64,000 nucleotides of DNA from Paenibacillus sp. JQZ6Y-1 (GCF_040719145.1 NZ_JBFDUZ010000001.1:620001-684000); one strand, 5' to 3'. Positions 54,052 through 62,736 are shown, numbered from the stretch's first letter. Numbers and translations: made by a program. The notes: generated by a model not told the origin, from the letters alone.

Positions 54052-54471
54052 GTGAAGGACTACGTGGATCCATTGCTGGCGCACCCGGTCGGGATGATGA
54101 TCGGTTATTTTTCCGTGGCTGTGCTGCAATTAATTGTATTTTTATGGTGTTTTGAATTAGTAACCAAATATAAATGCTGGGACGAAATCAAGCGTGGCAA
54201 TGTGTCCGTAGCGATGGCAACCGGCGGTAAAATTTTCGGTATTTGCAATGTGATGCGCTTTTCTATTGAAGCGCACAGCTCGGTCTACGGAAGTCTGGGC
54301 TGGTCGCTTGTCGGCTTTTTGCTGCTGATGGTTGCCTACTTCTTGTTTGAATTTTTGACCCCGGTATTTAATATTGATAAAGAAATTGCATCGGACAACC
54401 GAGCGATTGGATTGATCTCAATGATTATCTCTATATCGCTATCGTATGTCATCGGCGCGTCCATTCTTTAA
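54052..54471 (+). CDS. yshE: DUF350 membrane protein (YshE-like)
   Basis: A 139-residue membrane protein with about four hydrophobic segments. The segment QLIVFLWCFELVTKYKCWDE followed by IKRGNVSVAMATGGKIFGI is the hallmark of YshE/DUF350. yshE follows mutS2 in Bacillus too. The GTG at 54052 is preferred, as GGAAGGAG lies about 13 bases before it; an ATG at 54019 has no Shine-Dalgarno. Function unknown. Confidence 0.8.
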   Translation: MKDYVDPLLAHPVGMMIGYFSVAVLQLIVFLWCFELVTKYKCWDEIKRGNVSVAMATGGKIFGICNVMRFSIEAHSSVYGSLGWSLVGFLLLMVAYFLFEFLTPVFNIDKEIASDNRAIGLISMIISISLSYVIGASIL

Positions 54472-54503
54472 ATTTGACTTTGCATCACGAAAGGGACGAA
54501 ATT

Positions 54504-55112
54504 ATGGATACAACAGTATGCCCATGGTGTCACAGCGAGATCGTATGGGACCCGGAATTTGGACCTGAGGAGTATTGCCCGCACTGTGGCAATGAATTAC
54601 AGGGCTATCGCACGCTAAATATTGAATTGGATGAGGAAGACGAGCAACCATCCCAATATGCAGCGGAAGAGGCGTACAATGAGAACGTCATCGGCAAAGA
54701 GCAGGCGGCGAATACGCCAATTGGCAACCGCGCAGCGACATTGCTGGATGAGGCGGAATTGTTCCAGCAGCCGAATCTGTCTTCACTCAAAACGATTGAG
54801 CAGTACGGTGATGAGAACTTCAAAATGGTCGATTATGAGGAAAAAGTCGAGCAATTGCTGGACAGTCAGGAAGAGATTCCGCAATGCCCGCATTGTCAGG
54901 AATATATGCTGCTGGCGGGTAGTCAGGAAATGGGAGCATCCGGCTTCCAACCGAATCCCGCAGCTGATGGCAAGCTGTCCTTCTTGAAAATGCCGTATAC
55001 CGTTAACGTATACGTTTGCCCAAGCTGTTTCCATGTGCATCAGAGCTTGGATGAAGCAGGTCGTTTGCATATGATCGATACCTTGTCTCGCTCTACAGAG
55101 CAGAACGGTTAA
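54504..55112 (+). CDS. Zinc-ribbon protein, unknown function
   Basis: A 202-residue protein with four CxxC pairs: CPWCHSEIVW (Cys6/9), CPHCGNEL (Cys26/29), CPHCQEYMLL near 128, and CPSCFHVHQSL near 168. They make two zinc ribbons at the two ends, separated by an acidic linker (EEDEQPSQ and EEKVEQLLDSQEEIP). Found in Paenibacillus-like genomes as a hypothetical protein; I cannot name a function. AAAGGGA precedes the ATG at 54504. Follows yshE after 32 bases, possibly cotranscribed with mutS2, and ends at a terminator at 55122. Confidence 0.75.
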   Translation: MDTTVCPWCHSEIVWDPEFGPEEYCPHCGNELQGYRTLNIELDEEDEQPSQYAAEEAYNENVIGKEQAANTPIGNRAATLLDEAELFQQPNLSSLKTIEQYGDENFKMVDYEEKVEQLLDSQEEIPQCPHCQEYMLLAGSQEMGASGFQPNPAADGKLSFLKMPYTVNVYVCPSCFHVHQSLDEAGRLHMIDTLSRSTEQNG

Positions 55113-55121
55113 TCCAATAGG

Positions 55122-55171
55122 AAAAAAGCCCAGCGATTTCTGAATGAATGTCAGAAGTCGCTGGGCTTTTT
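55122..55171. terminator. Bidirectional terminator
   Basis: AAAAAAGCCCAGCGA...TCTGA (55122-55143) pairs with TCAGAAGTCGCTGGGCTTTTT (55151-55171), one mismatch. It ends the Zn-ribbon gene and the convergent oxidoreductase. Confidence 0.88.
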
Positions 55172-55226
55172 CTATCTATATGCGATATACGTGCGATGAA
55201 TCATGGTCTATATAGAGTTCATTGTA

Positions 55227-56474
55227 TTAGGATGCTGGAACGTCAGGCGTTACCGCTGGCGATGGCTTGGAGGTACGTGTCAGACTGAATAGCTCCAATT
55301 CAGGACGTGTTACACCAGACAGCTCGTCTGCCAGCAGCATTGCAGCGATTGTGCTGTATACCGTACCATTGCCACCATAACCTTCGACAAAATAGCAATG
55401 CGGATAATCAGGATGCTTGCCCATATACGGTAAGCCGTCACGACTTGAGCCAAATGGAGCTGCCCATGCTGATTCAATCGACAGTGGACCGATATTTGGG
55501 AACAACTCCTGCACCGATTCCAGTAGGCGCTGTGCTTGATTGATTCGGCGTACTTCCATATCTTCAATCTCAGTCAGTGGCTCGTCGAGACCACCAGCAA
55601 TAATACGGTTATCTGCGGTTGTACGGATATACAAATACGGACGTGCCGTTTCCCAGATCATGCTCTGCTTGTACCAGCCATCCCAGCTGCTCACGGGATT
55701 GGTAGCAATCGCATACGTATTCATCAGGAATGCGCCGCGTTCTTTCTTTTTCTCCTGCGTTTCGTAGCCTGTGGAATACACGACTTGTTTGGAGCGAATA
55801 TGATGATCACCGATGTAGCTGATCACTTCATTGGTGCCATATTCCTGATGCGTAATCTCTGCATGTTCAAACACACGAACACCATTCTGATGCGCATCCA
55901 TCATCAGCGCATGCACCAGTCGATATGGGTTCACTTCTGCATCGCCATGTGTGTACACGCCTGCCGGACGACGGAAGGAGAAATGTTCAGCAATCTTGTC
56001 TTCATCCCAATATTCAGCGGCAAAGCCATGTTTGGATAACGTTTCGTATTCCTCTATGACTGTCTCCACATCGCTCTCATCACTGGCAAAATACAGGCTG
56101 CTGCGTGGGATCAGTTGAGCATCCAGCGGCAATTGTGGAGCCGTATGCAGCAAATATTCCATTGCATCACGGCACAGACGATAAAATAGTACGCCGTTAT
56201 GTTCGCCAAATGTATTGATGCAGGCGGTCAGTGTTTTGTCATTCGTATATTGAAGCAATCCGGTATTGGCAATGGAGCTACCGCGACCGACTTGCCTCTT
56301 CTCAGCAACAATTGTCCGCAGACCACGCTTGGCAAACTCATGTGCACACAGCGCGCCGCCCATACCGCCACCGATAATGAGTACATCACACTCTAGATTT
56401 TCAGTCAGCTGCTCGTAAGTTGGTGGGTTCGTTAGGGTATGCCCCCACATCGTATCTCTGGTGTGCAAATCCAT
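55227..56474 (-). CDS. FAD-dependent oxidoreductase, DAO/glycine oxidase-like
   Basis: A 415-residue flavoprotein. The FAD-binding Rossmann motif DVLIIGGGMGGALCAHEFAK lies near residues 30-49, followed by VAEKRQVGRGSSIANTGLLQ, the DAO-family substrate-side loop. The C-terminal GYGGNGTVYSTIAAMLLADE near 370 closes over the flavin. The family includes glycine/sarcosine oxidases and putrescine oxidoreductase PuuB; the substrate is unknown. No iron-sulfur motif. The ATG at 56474 follows AAAGGAGC. Divergent from the alaR-like gene. Confidence 0.85.
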   Translation of the reverse strand: MDLHTRDTMWGHTLTNPPTYEQLTENLECDVLIIGGGMGGALCAHEFAKRGLRTIVAEKRQVGRGSSIANTGLLQYTNDKTLTACINTFGEHNGVLFYRLCRDAMEYLLHTAPQLPLDAQLIPRSSLYFASDESDVETVIEEYETLSKHGFAAEYWDEDKIAEHFSFRRPAGVYTHGDAEVNPYRLVHALMMDAHQNGVRVFEHAEITHQEYGTNEVISYIGDHHIRSKQVVYSTGYETQEKKKERGAFLMNTYAIATNPVSSWDGWYKQSMIWETARPYLYIRTTADNRIIAGGLDEPLTEIEDMEVRRINQAQRLLESVQELFPNIGPLSIESAWAAPFGSSRDGLPYMGKHPDYPHCYFVEGYGGNGTVYSTIAAMLLADELSGVTRPELELFSLTRTSKPSPAVTPDVPAS

Positions 56475-56747
56475 TGTTTTTCGCTCCTTTGATTCGGATC
56501 ATGTGCATCTTGCTCTTTCTGCAAGAGAAAGCCATTCTATCTAACCAATGACATGCAATCTGTTATGGCACAATATAATCTGTCTTAGCATTAAGTAACC
56601 GGAACAGGTGTATAATGAAGCAGAACCAATATACATAGGAAGGAAAGCAGCGCCGATTGCTGTAAAACCACCTTCAGGGCTTGGCAGGAATGTTGGATTC
56701 GTGTAATATTTTTAATATTAACTTTTGCACTTGGAGGCTATATCGTT

Positions 56748-57248
56748 ATGAAGGAACTTAGCGAGCTGAAGCTGCAGATCCTCGATCTGCTCAAAGAAGA
56801 TGCACGACGTACCCCGCAGCTCATATCGACCCTGCTTGGTATTGAAGAACCGGAAGTCAAACAGGCGATTCAGGAACTGGAAGATGATCATGTGATCGTT
56901 AAGTACGCAACCGTCGTAAATTGGAGCAAAGTGGACGAAGAAACGGTAACTGCACTGATCGAAGTACAGATTACACCCGAGCGCGGACGCGGATTTGAAG
57001 GCATTGCCGAGCGCATCTATCTGTATCCACAGGTAAAATCAGTCTATCTGATGTCCGGCGCATATGATCTGCTGGTAGAAGTGGAAGGTCACAATCTAAA
57101 AGAAGTCGCGAGCTTCGTTTCCGAACGTCTGTCTCCGATTGAATCGGTATTGTCCACCAAAACGCACTTTATTCTTAAAAAATACAAACAGGACGGAATT
57201 GTTTTTGAAGATCGCGAAGATGATCGCCGCCTGATTATTTCTCCGTAA
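56748..57248 (+). CDS. alaR: Lrp/AsnC-family regulator (AlaR-like)
   Basis: A 166-residue regulator. N-terminal HTH (LDLLKEDARRTPQLISTLLG, EPEVKQAIQELEDDHVI) and C-terminal RAM/ligand-binding domain (ALIEVQITPERGRGFEGIAE, VYLMSGAYDLLVEVEGHNL). In Bacillus the pair yugG-yugH (alaR-alaT) has the same order: this regulator followed by an aminotransferase. Such regulators sense an amino acid, probably alanine. TTGGAGGC precedes the ATG. It is 15 bases before the aminotransferase start, so the pair is an operon. Confidence 0.85.
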   Translation: MKELSELKLQILDLLKEDARRTPQLISTLLGIEEPEVKQAIQELEDDHVIVKYATVVNWSKVDEETVTALIEVQITPERGRGFEGIAERIYLYPQVKSVYLMSGAYDLLVEVEGHNLKEVASFVSERLSPIESVLSTKTHFILKKYKQDGIVFEDREDDRRLIISP

Positions 57249-57263
57249 AGGAAGGCGAATAGC

Positions 57264-58466
57264 ATGATGGTTAATGGAGGACAGACAGCCGAAGGGCAGA
57301 AGTCAATGGAGTCGTACTTAGCTCCGCTCGTGCGCGGTATTCAGCCTTCCGGTATCCGCAAATTTTTCGATCTGGTGAGCGCGAGCAAGGATATTATTAC
57401 ATTAGGTGTCGGCGAACCTGATTTCACTACACCATGGCATGTGCGCGAAGCGTGCGTGTATTCATTAGAACGTGGATATACTCGCTACACATCCAACTCC
57501 GGTATGCCGGAATTGCGTGAAGCGATTGCTGGTTATTTGGAAACGGAATTCAAAACATCGTATGATCCCGCAAATGAGATTATCGTTACAGTGGGTGGTA
57601 GTGAAGCGATTGATTTGGCGCTTCGTGCCTTGATTGCGCCGGGTGACGAGATTCTTATTCCTGAGCCGTGTTACATTTCGTATTCGCCGATTACAGCTAT
57701 CGGTGGCGGTGTTCCGGTCGGAATTGAAACAGTCGCTGAGAACAATTTCAAGCTGACCGCAGAGGCGTTGGAAAAAAGTATTACCCCGCGCTCCAAAATT
57801 CTGATTCTCTGTTACCCAAGCAATCCAACAGGCGCGATTATGACTTATGAAGATTGGCTGCCGATTGCACAGGTGGTTGAGAAGCATGATCTGATCGTCA
57901 TTTCCGATGAAATCTATGCTGAATTGACGTATGGTACCAAGCACGTCAGCTTTGCTTCGATTCCGGGTATGCAGGATCGTACGATTCTCGTAAGTGGATT
58001 TTCCAAAGCATTCGCGATGACCGGCTGGCGTATGGGTTATGCGTGTGGACATCCTGATCTGATCTCGGCCATGCTCAAAATTCACCAATACACGGTGATG
58101 TGTGCGCCGGTTATGGGACAGGTTGCTGCATTGGAAGCACTGACAAACGGCTTGGAGGAAAAAGACAAAATGGTCGAATCCTACAACCGTCGTCGTCGCC
58201 TGATCGTGGATGGATTCCGCAGTATCGGTTTAGAGTGTCATGAGCCGCAAGGCGCATTTTATGCGTTCCCAAGTATTCAGGCAACAGGGCTGACTTCGGA
58301 GGAATTCGCGCAGCAATTACTTGTTGAAGGACGCGTAGCTGCCGTGCCGGGTAATGTGTTCGGATTAGGCGGCGAAGGCTTTATCCGCTGCTCCTATGCC
58401 ACATCCGTTGCCCAATTGAGCGAAGCACTTGAGCGGATTGGATCATTTGTTAATAAAATAAAATAA
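57264..58466 (+). CDS. alaT: Class I aminotransferase (AlaT-like)
   Basis: A 400-residue PLP enzyme of fold type I. Substrate-side motifs: ITLGVGEPDFTTPWHVREA and YTSNSGMPELREAIAGYL. The PLP Lys is in SGFSKAFAMTGWRMGYACGH near residue 246, and the phosphate-binding Arg lies in that segment. It has the MalY/AspC-like layout of B. subtilis YugH, which is the major alanine transaminase (AlaT). GGAAGG lies 8 bases before the ATG. The product is inferred from the conserved alaR-alaT pair. Confidence 0.85.
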   Translation: MMVNGGQTAEGQKSMESYLAPLVRGIQPSGIRKFFDLVSASKDIITLGVGEPDFTTPWHVREACVYSLERGYTRYTSNSGMPELREAIAGYLETEFKTSYDPANEIIVTVGGSEAIDLALRALIAPGDEILIPEPCYISYSPITAIGGGVPVGIETVAENNFKLTAEALEKSITPRSKILILCYPSNPTGAIMTYEDWLPIAQVVEKHDLIVISDEIYAELTYGTKHVSFASIPGMQDRTILVSGFSKAFAMTGWRMGYACGHPDLISAMLKIHQYTVMCAPVMGQVAALEALTNGLEEKDKMVESYNRRRRLIVDGFRSIGLECHEPQGAFYAFPSIQATGLTSEEFAQQLLVEGRVAAVPGNVFGLGGEGFIRCSYATSVAQLSEALERIGSFVNKIK

Positions 58467-58546
58467 TTTCCATTAATGTAATTTGTCACAGAATATTTCT
58501 AATTTACCCTCTTTAACAAATTTCTGCTTCCATTTCGTTAGACCTG

Positions 58547-58555
58547 TGCTATAAT
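58547..58555 (+). promoter_or_regulatory. Extended -10 promoter of the Spo0E-like gene
   Basis: TGC-TATAAT (58547-58555) is an extended -10 box; the -35 is poor. It is 46 bases before the TTG start. Confidence 0.6.
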
Positions 58556-58600
58556 AGGTCTTCGGAAGCAGGAATTTGTTATGTAGAAGGAGGGAATTAC

Positions 58601-58861
58601 TTGTATTGTGCTGAATATCCGGTACCGATGTACCGTGGAATGCTACTATCAGAGAATAAGGCAATCTGGCCGCAACAACCGGATGACTCCAGACAACTAA
58701 TTTCTCTGGAAGATGAGATTCATATGCTTCGTACCCGCATGGAGCAGATGTTTTTGGAACGACAATCGTTTACAGCGGAAGAGGTATTAGAAATTAGTAT
58801 GCTGCTAGACATTAAGATTAACGAGTACATGCACTACAAAAGCAAACGGCACCGTTTATAA
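58601..58861 (+). CDS. Spo0E-family aspartyl-phosphate phosphatase
   Basis: An 86-residue protein. The last 50 residues (EDEIHMLRTRMEQMFLERQS, then SMLLDIKINEYMHY) match the two-helix Spo0E family, which dephosphorylates Spo0A~P and so delays sporulation. Here the usual SLDE/SPEVL motif reads TAEEVLEIS, and the LD..I..Y pattern is present. The N-terminus has about 35 extra residues (YCAEYPVPMYRGML) compared with a typical Spo0E. TTG start with AAGGAGGG upstream. A short terminator follows at 59000. Confidence 0.75.
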   Translation: MYCAEYPVPMYRGMLLSENKAIWPQQPDDSRQLISLEDEIHMLRTRMEQMFLERQSFTAEEVLEISMLLDIKINEYMHYKSKRHRL

Positions 58862-58999
58862 AGAAGCAGTCGAACGTGTATCATTGCATCATATATAATA
58901 ACAAGCTTGACTATTTGCGATATCATACATAGCGTTACAGCGGTACGATGAATGCGTCAGACGGCATGCAATGCCGAGAGTAGTCGGCAGTGGAACAGT

Positions 59000-59028
59000 G
59001 AAGACCTCGTGCGAGGTCTTCTTTTTTT
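59000..59028 (+). terminator. Rho-independent terminator
   Basis: GAAGACCT (59000-59007) pairs with AGGTCTTC (59014-59021), then seven T. Confidence 0.85.
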
Positions 59029-59082
59029 GCGTGTGGAAGCTGTGGTATGATGGGAGATAGTTAAGTTGAAGGGGGAACACCG

Positions 59083-59643
59083 GTGAAGGCATGGGTGAGA
59101 ACGATCGGCTTTGTGCTGGGGGTTAGCTTGGTTGTGCTGCTATCAGCATGTGGTGGCGATAAGCAGGAGAACGATCCGAACCAGATCAAAGTATTCATCA
59201 TGGGAACTGAAGGGTTTCCGCAGGAATATGCAGACAAGATCAAGCAGAATTTGCAGCAAAAGCTAGGCAAGGATTTGACCGTAACTGTCAGCACTACGCC
59301 GGTGTATTCGGCGGAGAAGCTTGTGCTGGAATATGTAGATCGTACCGACGATATTATTATTTTGCCGGAAAATGATATGAAAGCCTATGCCGTCAATGGA
59401 GGTCATATGGTGTTGGATAATGACTTCAGTGCTGCTACGTACAAGTCCGGTGTGACCAAGGGAGCAGCCAATGAAAATGATACCGAGCCGACCAAGCAAA
59501 AGGAGCATCTGTTTGCGATTTCGGTAAGCCAAATGTCTGCCTTCAAGGACATCGGTTATACACGTGACGATCTGTATGCGACCATTCCGATCTTTGCCAA
59601 TCATGAACAGGCAGTGAAGGTGTTAAAAGCACTGACCGATTGA
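59083..59643 (+). CDS. Lipoprotein, unknown
   Basis: A 186-residue lipoprotein: signal FVLGVSLVVLLSAC, lipobox LLSAC (Cys23). The mature part starts with a beta strand (QIKVFIMGTEGFPQEYADKI), a helical segment and a second alpha/beta half (EKLVLEYVDRTDDIIILPEN). That pattern resembles periplasmic-binding-protein or thioredoxin-like folds but is too divergent to name. GTG start after AAGGGGG. No neighbours in the same operon. Confidence 0.7.
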   Translation: MKAWVRTIGFVLGVSLVVLLSACGGDKQENDPNQIKVFIMGTEGFPQEYADKIKQNLQQKLGKDLTVTVSTTPVYSAEKLVLEYVDRTDDIIILPENDMKAYAVNGGHMVLDNDFSAATYKSGVTKGAANENDTEPTKQKEHLFAISVSQMSAFKDIGYTRDDLYATIPIFANHEQAVKVLKALTD

Positions 59644-59781
59644 TGGGTGAAGCAAGCAATATAACTTGGAAGAGCAAACCGTACAGATATAAGATATACG
59701 CTGATGGGATAGAAATAGGTTGGATAAAATAGAAACGGAATGAATACTGCATAGCATGTTGCAATACGCTTATACAAGGTT

Positions 59782-59845
59782 ACCGAAGCCGCACGCCTAT
59801 CGGATGAGCAGAGAAGTCGTATCCGAACAGGTTTGCGGCTTCGGT
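59782..59845 (+). promoter_or_regulatory. Long hairpin upstream of the adenosyltransferase gene
   Basis: ACCGAAGCCGCA (59782-59793) pairs perfectly with TGCGGCTTCGGT (59834-59845), and TCGGAT/ATCCGA pair inside. It has no T-tract and lies 31 bases before the start of the cobalamin-related gene. It does not match the cobalamin riboswitch. Confidence 0.45.
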
Positions 59846-59875
59846 GTGCAGAAATGATCAGAGGGAGGGATAGTC

Positions 59876-60454
59876 ATGGGAATCTATACACGAACCGGTG
59901 ATGAAGGGCGAACATCAGTCATCGGTGGTCGAGTGAGTAAGGACGATATTCGGGTTGAGGCATATGGTACCATCGACGAGCTGAATAGCTTTGTCGGGCA
60001 GGCGGTAGCACTGGCGCAGGTTGAGCAGTATACGGATTTGCAGGAGGATTTGCTGCTGATTCAACAGGAGCTGTTTGATTGCGGCTCTGATCTGGCATTT
60101 GTTAGCTTGCAGGAGAGTCGTTATAAGGTACACGACGAGATGGCAGAACGGCTAGAGCAGTGGATGGATGAGTATGAGCAGGAGAATCCGCAGCTGGAAC
60201 GTTTTATTTTGCCAGGTGGCACGCCGCTTGCGGCAGCACTCCATGTGTGTCGTACCGTTTGTCGTCGTGCTGAACGCCGTACGGTAACGCTGGGCGCGGA
60301 GCATGAGATCAATCCGGCAGTACGACGGTATTTGAACCGATTGTCGGATTATTTCTTCGTTATCGCTCGTACCGCTAATGTGCGTGCCGATGTGCCGGAC
60401 ATAGAATACATGCGCAGCCAAAACGTATTTCGGCGCGATTCTGATACCAAGTAA
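59876..60454 (+). CDS. PduO-type ATP:cob(I)alamin adenosyltransferase
   Basis: A 192-residue adenosyltransferase. IYTRTGDEGRTSVIGGRVSK at the N-terminus is the ATP-binding PduO signature; LIQQELFDCGSDLAF is a conserved middle helix, and the RRAERRTVTL and YLNRLSDYFFVIAR motifs near 143-166 are typical. It makes adenosylcobalamin from cob(I)alamin and ATP. GAGGGAGG precedes the ATG. No other B12 genes are in the window, so B12 salvage is implied rather than full synthesis. Confidence 0.93.
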   Translation: MGIYTRTGDEGRTSVIGGRVSKDDIRVEAYGTIDELNSFVGQAVALAQVEQYTDLQEDLLLIQQELFDCGSDLAFVSLQESRYKVHDEMAERLEQWMDEYEQENPQLERFILPGGTPLAAALHVCRTVCRRAERRTVTLGAEHEINPAVRRYLNRLSDYFFVIARTANVRADVPDIEYMRSQNVFRRDSDTK

Positions 60455-60495
60455 CAAGATTGGTAGAGGGAATAGGGAAAGGACTGTCGATTGTA

Positions 60496-61527
60496 ATGAT
60501 AAATGAGGATCAAAACCGCTATACCCACCCAGATGCTGCTGATTATTATGCTCCTATTCAGTATACGGTTGAAGCGCAGGATGAAGGCATGCTGCTGAAA
60601 ACGATATTGAATCGCCGGATGGGTATTTCCCGCAAGCTGCTGTCTCGGCTGAAAATGACACAGCGTGGTGTAGAGCTGAACGGTCAGCGAGTCTATGTGG
60701 ATGAAAAGGTCAAAGGCGGCGATGTTGTACATGTGCGCATGTTGCGTGAAAGCTCGGACGATATTTTGCCGCAGCCGATGGAGCTGGATATTTTGTTTGA
60801 AGATGAGCATCTGCTCATTTTGAATAAAAGATCTGGCGTGATCGTGCATCCGACGCATGGGCATTATACCGATACGTTGGCAAACGGTGTGGTGCATTAC
60901 TGGCAGCAGCAGGGCGTGCAGTACCGTTTCCGTCCAGTGCATCGACTGGATCAGGATACGTCAGGCGTATTAGCCGTCGCCAAAAATCCGTATGTACATC
61001 AGCATATCTCCGAGCAAATGATTGCGGGTACGGTGTTCAAATCGTATCGTGCCTATGTGCATCATTTGCCGTCACCGACTGCTGGCAGAATAGAAGGAGC
61101 GATCGACCGCGACCCAGAGCAGCCGCATGTACGCATCGTTACACCGGATGGGTATGCAGCGGCGACCCGATATAGCACGGTACAATCATATTTTGATACA
61201 GATGCTGCACTGGTGTCGCTAGAGCTGGAAACGGGACGTACGCATCAAATTCGTGTGCATATGAAGCATATCGGCTGTCCGCTGATTGGAGATAAAATGT
61301 ACGGCTATGCTGCACCAGATGGTTCGTTGGAAGCTGTGGCGACCAAGGATCAGCAAGCGGCACAGCAGATTGCACGGCTAGATGAGCTGGTTGGTCGCCA
61401 GGCGCTGCATGCGTATGAGCTGGGATTTGTGCATCCAGCGACAGGTGAGCAGGTGCTGTTTCAAGCACCTTTGCCGGAAGATCTAGCACTGCTGGACGCT
61501 GAATTGAATCGTACAGAGAAGCAATGA
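60496..61527 (+). CDS. RluA-family pseudouridine synthase
   Basis: A 343-residue enzyme. An N-terminal S4 domain (MGISRKLLSRLKMTQRGVEL) is followed by the catalytic domain with the nucleophile Asp in PVHRLDQDTSGVLAVAK (RLDxxTSG) and the GRTHQIRVHM motif. RluA-type enzymes modify uridines in 23S rRNA or tRNA; the target is unknown. ATG at 60496 with GGAAAGGA upstream about 12 bases; a TTG at 60460 has no SD. Stands after the adenosyltransferase gene without a terminator. Confidence 0.88.
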   Translation: MINEDQNRYTHPDAADYYAPIQYTVEAQDEGMLLKTILNRRMGISRKLLSRLKMTQRGVELNGQRVYVDEKVKGGDVVHVRMLRESSDDILPQPMELDILFEDEHLLILNKRSGVIVHPTHGHYTDTLANGVVHYWQQQGVQYRFRPVHRLDQDTSGVLAVAKNPYVHQHISEQMIAGTVFKSYRAYVHHLPSPTAGRIEGAIDRDPEQPHVRIVTPDGYAAATRYSTVQSYFDTDAALVSLELETGRTHQIRVHMKHIGCPLIGDKMYGYAAPDGSLEAVATKDQQAAQQIARLDELVGRQALHAYELGFVHPATGEQVLFQAPLPEDLALLDAELNRTEKQ

Positions 61528-61570
61528 GTCGTTTAGTGATATTGAATTTTTTTAAAGGAGTCGGATACCG

Positions 61571-61933
61571 ATGAGCAAATTAACCGTTTACCAATACCCG
61601 CAATGTAGCACATGCCGCAATGCAATCAAATGGCTGAAAGAGCAGGGACATGAACTGAATCTCATTCATATCGTCGAATCACCACCGACCGCTGAGCAAC
61701 TACGTGAACTGGTGGAGCATAGCGATGTAGAATTGAAAAAGTTCTTCAACACCAGCGGCGAAGTGTACAAAAGTCTCGGTCTAAAAGACAAGCTGCCTAC
61801 GATGAGCCCTGAGGAGCAACTAGAGCTGCTATCGCAAAACGGCAAGCTGATCAAGCGTCCCATCGTAACAGATGGTGATCGCGTGACCGTTGGCTTCAAA
61901 GCAGACATGTATGATCAGGCGTGGAAGGCATAA
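61571..61933 (+). CDS. ArsC/Spx-fold protein (YusI-like)
   Basis: A 120-residue thioredoxin-fold protein. The CSTC motif (YQYPQCSTCRNAIKWLKEQG) is the ArsC/Spx redox site; LKKFFNTSGEVYKSLGLKD and LIKRPIVTDGDRVTVGF match YusI of B. subtilis rather than Spx. A glutaredoxin-linked arsenate reductase role has not been proved for YusI-like proteins. AAAGGAG precedes the ATG. It has a terminator-like hairpin downstream (62024) shared with the next gene. Confidence 0.85.
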   Translation: MSKLTVYQYPQCSTCRNAIKWLKEQGHELNLIHIVESPPTAEQLRELVEHSDVELKKFFNTSGEVYKSLGLKDKLPTMSPEEQLELLSQNGKLIKRPIVTDGDRVTVGFKADMYDQAWKA

Positions 61934-62023
61934 TTGCACAATATCCACAGGCACACTAATATTCCACGGCAATCTCAAGCTAGCTTAGCATGGCAGATGT
62001 AGCTTCCTATCATCGGTTATGAT

Positions 62024-62055
62024 AAACTCCTCCATAATAATACGGAGGAGTTTTT
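62024..62055 (+). terminator. Terminator whose 3' arm is the ribosome site of the next gene
   Basis: AAACTCCTCC (62024-62033) pairs with GGAGGAGTTT (62044-62053), then TT. GGAGGAG (62044-62050) stands 8 bases before the ATG of the GNAT gene. The stem would both stop upstream transcription and mask that Shine-Dalgarno. Confidence 0.65.
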
Positions 62056-62058
62056 GCT

Positions 62059-62529
62059 ATGTCCTATACCGATTCCCATTTATCACCGCAATATGAGTTG
62101 CAAGCCGCTACACTTGATGATGCTCATTGGATTGCTGAATTACGCGCAATCGTATTAAAGGAAGATTTAACTCGCTTGGAGCGTTATGACGAAGTACGTG
62201 TGCGACAGCGGTTTTTAAACGCTTTTCAACCGGACTATACGCAGCGGATTGTTATGGATGCACAGTTGGTTGGCTGTGTCGCGCTGCGCCCAGATTCAGA
62301 TGGTGGATATGTGCTGGAGCACTTTTATATTCATCCCGATCAGCAGGGCAAAGGCATCGGCAGTGCGATACTGACACATATCTTATCTCAACCAGAGCTA
62401 CACGGACAGTCGATTACGCTCAATGTCTTACAAGGAAGCCCGGCACGTCGATTATATGAACGCCACGGTTTCCGAATGGTAGAGCAGGATGAAGTAGATG
62501 TATGGATGCAACGTAGTATAGAATCATGA
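62059..62529 (+). CDS. GNAT-family N-acetyltransferase
   Basis: A 156-residue acetyltransferase. The acetyl-CoA motif is HFYIHPDQQGKGIGSAILTH (Q/RxxGxG/A) near residues 93-112, and the final strand is SPARRLYERHGFRMVEQDE. The substrate cannot be predicted. ATG at 62059 with GGAGGAG in the preceding hairpin. Confidence 0.85.
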   Translation: MSYTDSHLSPQYELQAATLDDAHWIAELRAIVLKEDLTRLERYDEVRVRQRFLNAFQPDYTQRIVMDAQLVGCVALRPDSDGGYVLEHFYIHPDQQGKGIGSAILTHILSQPELHGQSITLNVLQGSPARRLYERHGFRMVEQDEVDVWMQRSIES

Positions 62530-62593
62530 TCGCACCGAGTTATACGTATGTCTTGAAAACATAATAAATCTGCTCTATACACATAACCATTCA

Positions 62594-62624
62594 GGCTCTC
62601 TGTTTCGCGCAGGGAGTCTTTTTG
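62594..62624 (+). terminator. Rho-independent terminator
   Basis: GGCTCTCTG (62594-62602) pairs with CAGGGAGTC (62610-62618), two wobbles, then five T. Confidence 0.75.
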
Positions 62625-62665
62625 CTACGCCACTTATCCATCAAATAAGAAAACGCTATGAACAG

Positions 62666-62695
62666 TTGTACAGCTTTGAACAAATTCGGTATGAT
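62666..62695 (+). promoter_or_regulatory. Promoter of the exonuclease gene
   Basis: TTGTAC (62666-62671), 18 bases, TATGAT (62690-62695), about 40 bases before the TTG start. Confidence 0.55.
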
Positions 62696-62736
62696 AGAGT
62701 CAAACTGGTTTTACACGTATAAGGGAGAATGGAACA

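Noticed and set aside
59644-59875. Cobalamin riboswitch before the adenosyltransferase gene
   Set aside because: No B12-box and no matching pseudoknot; only a simple long hairpin is present.
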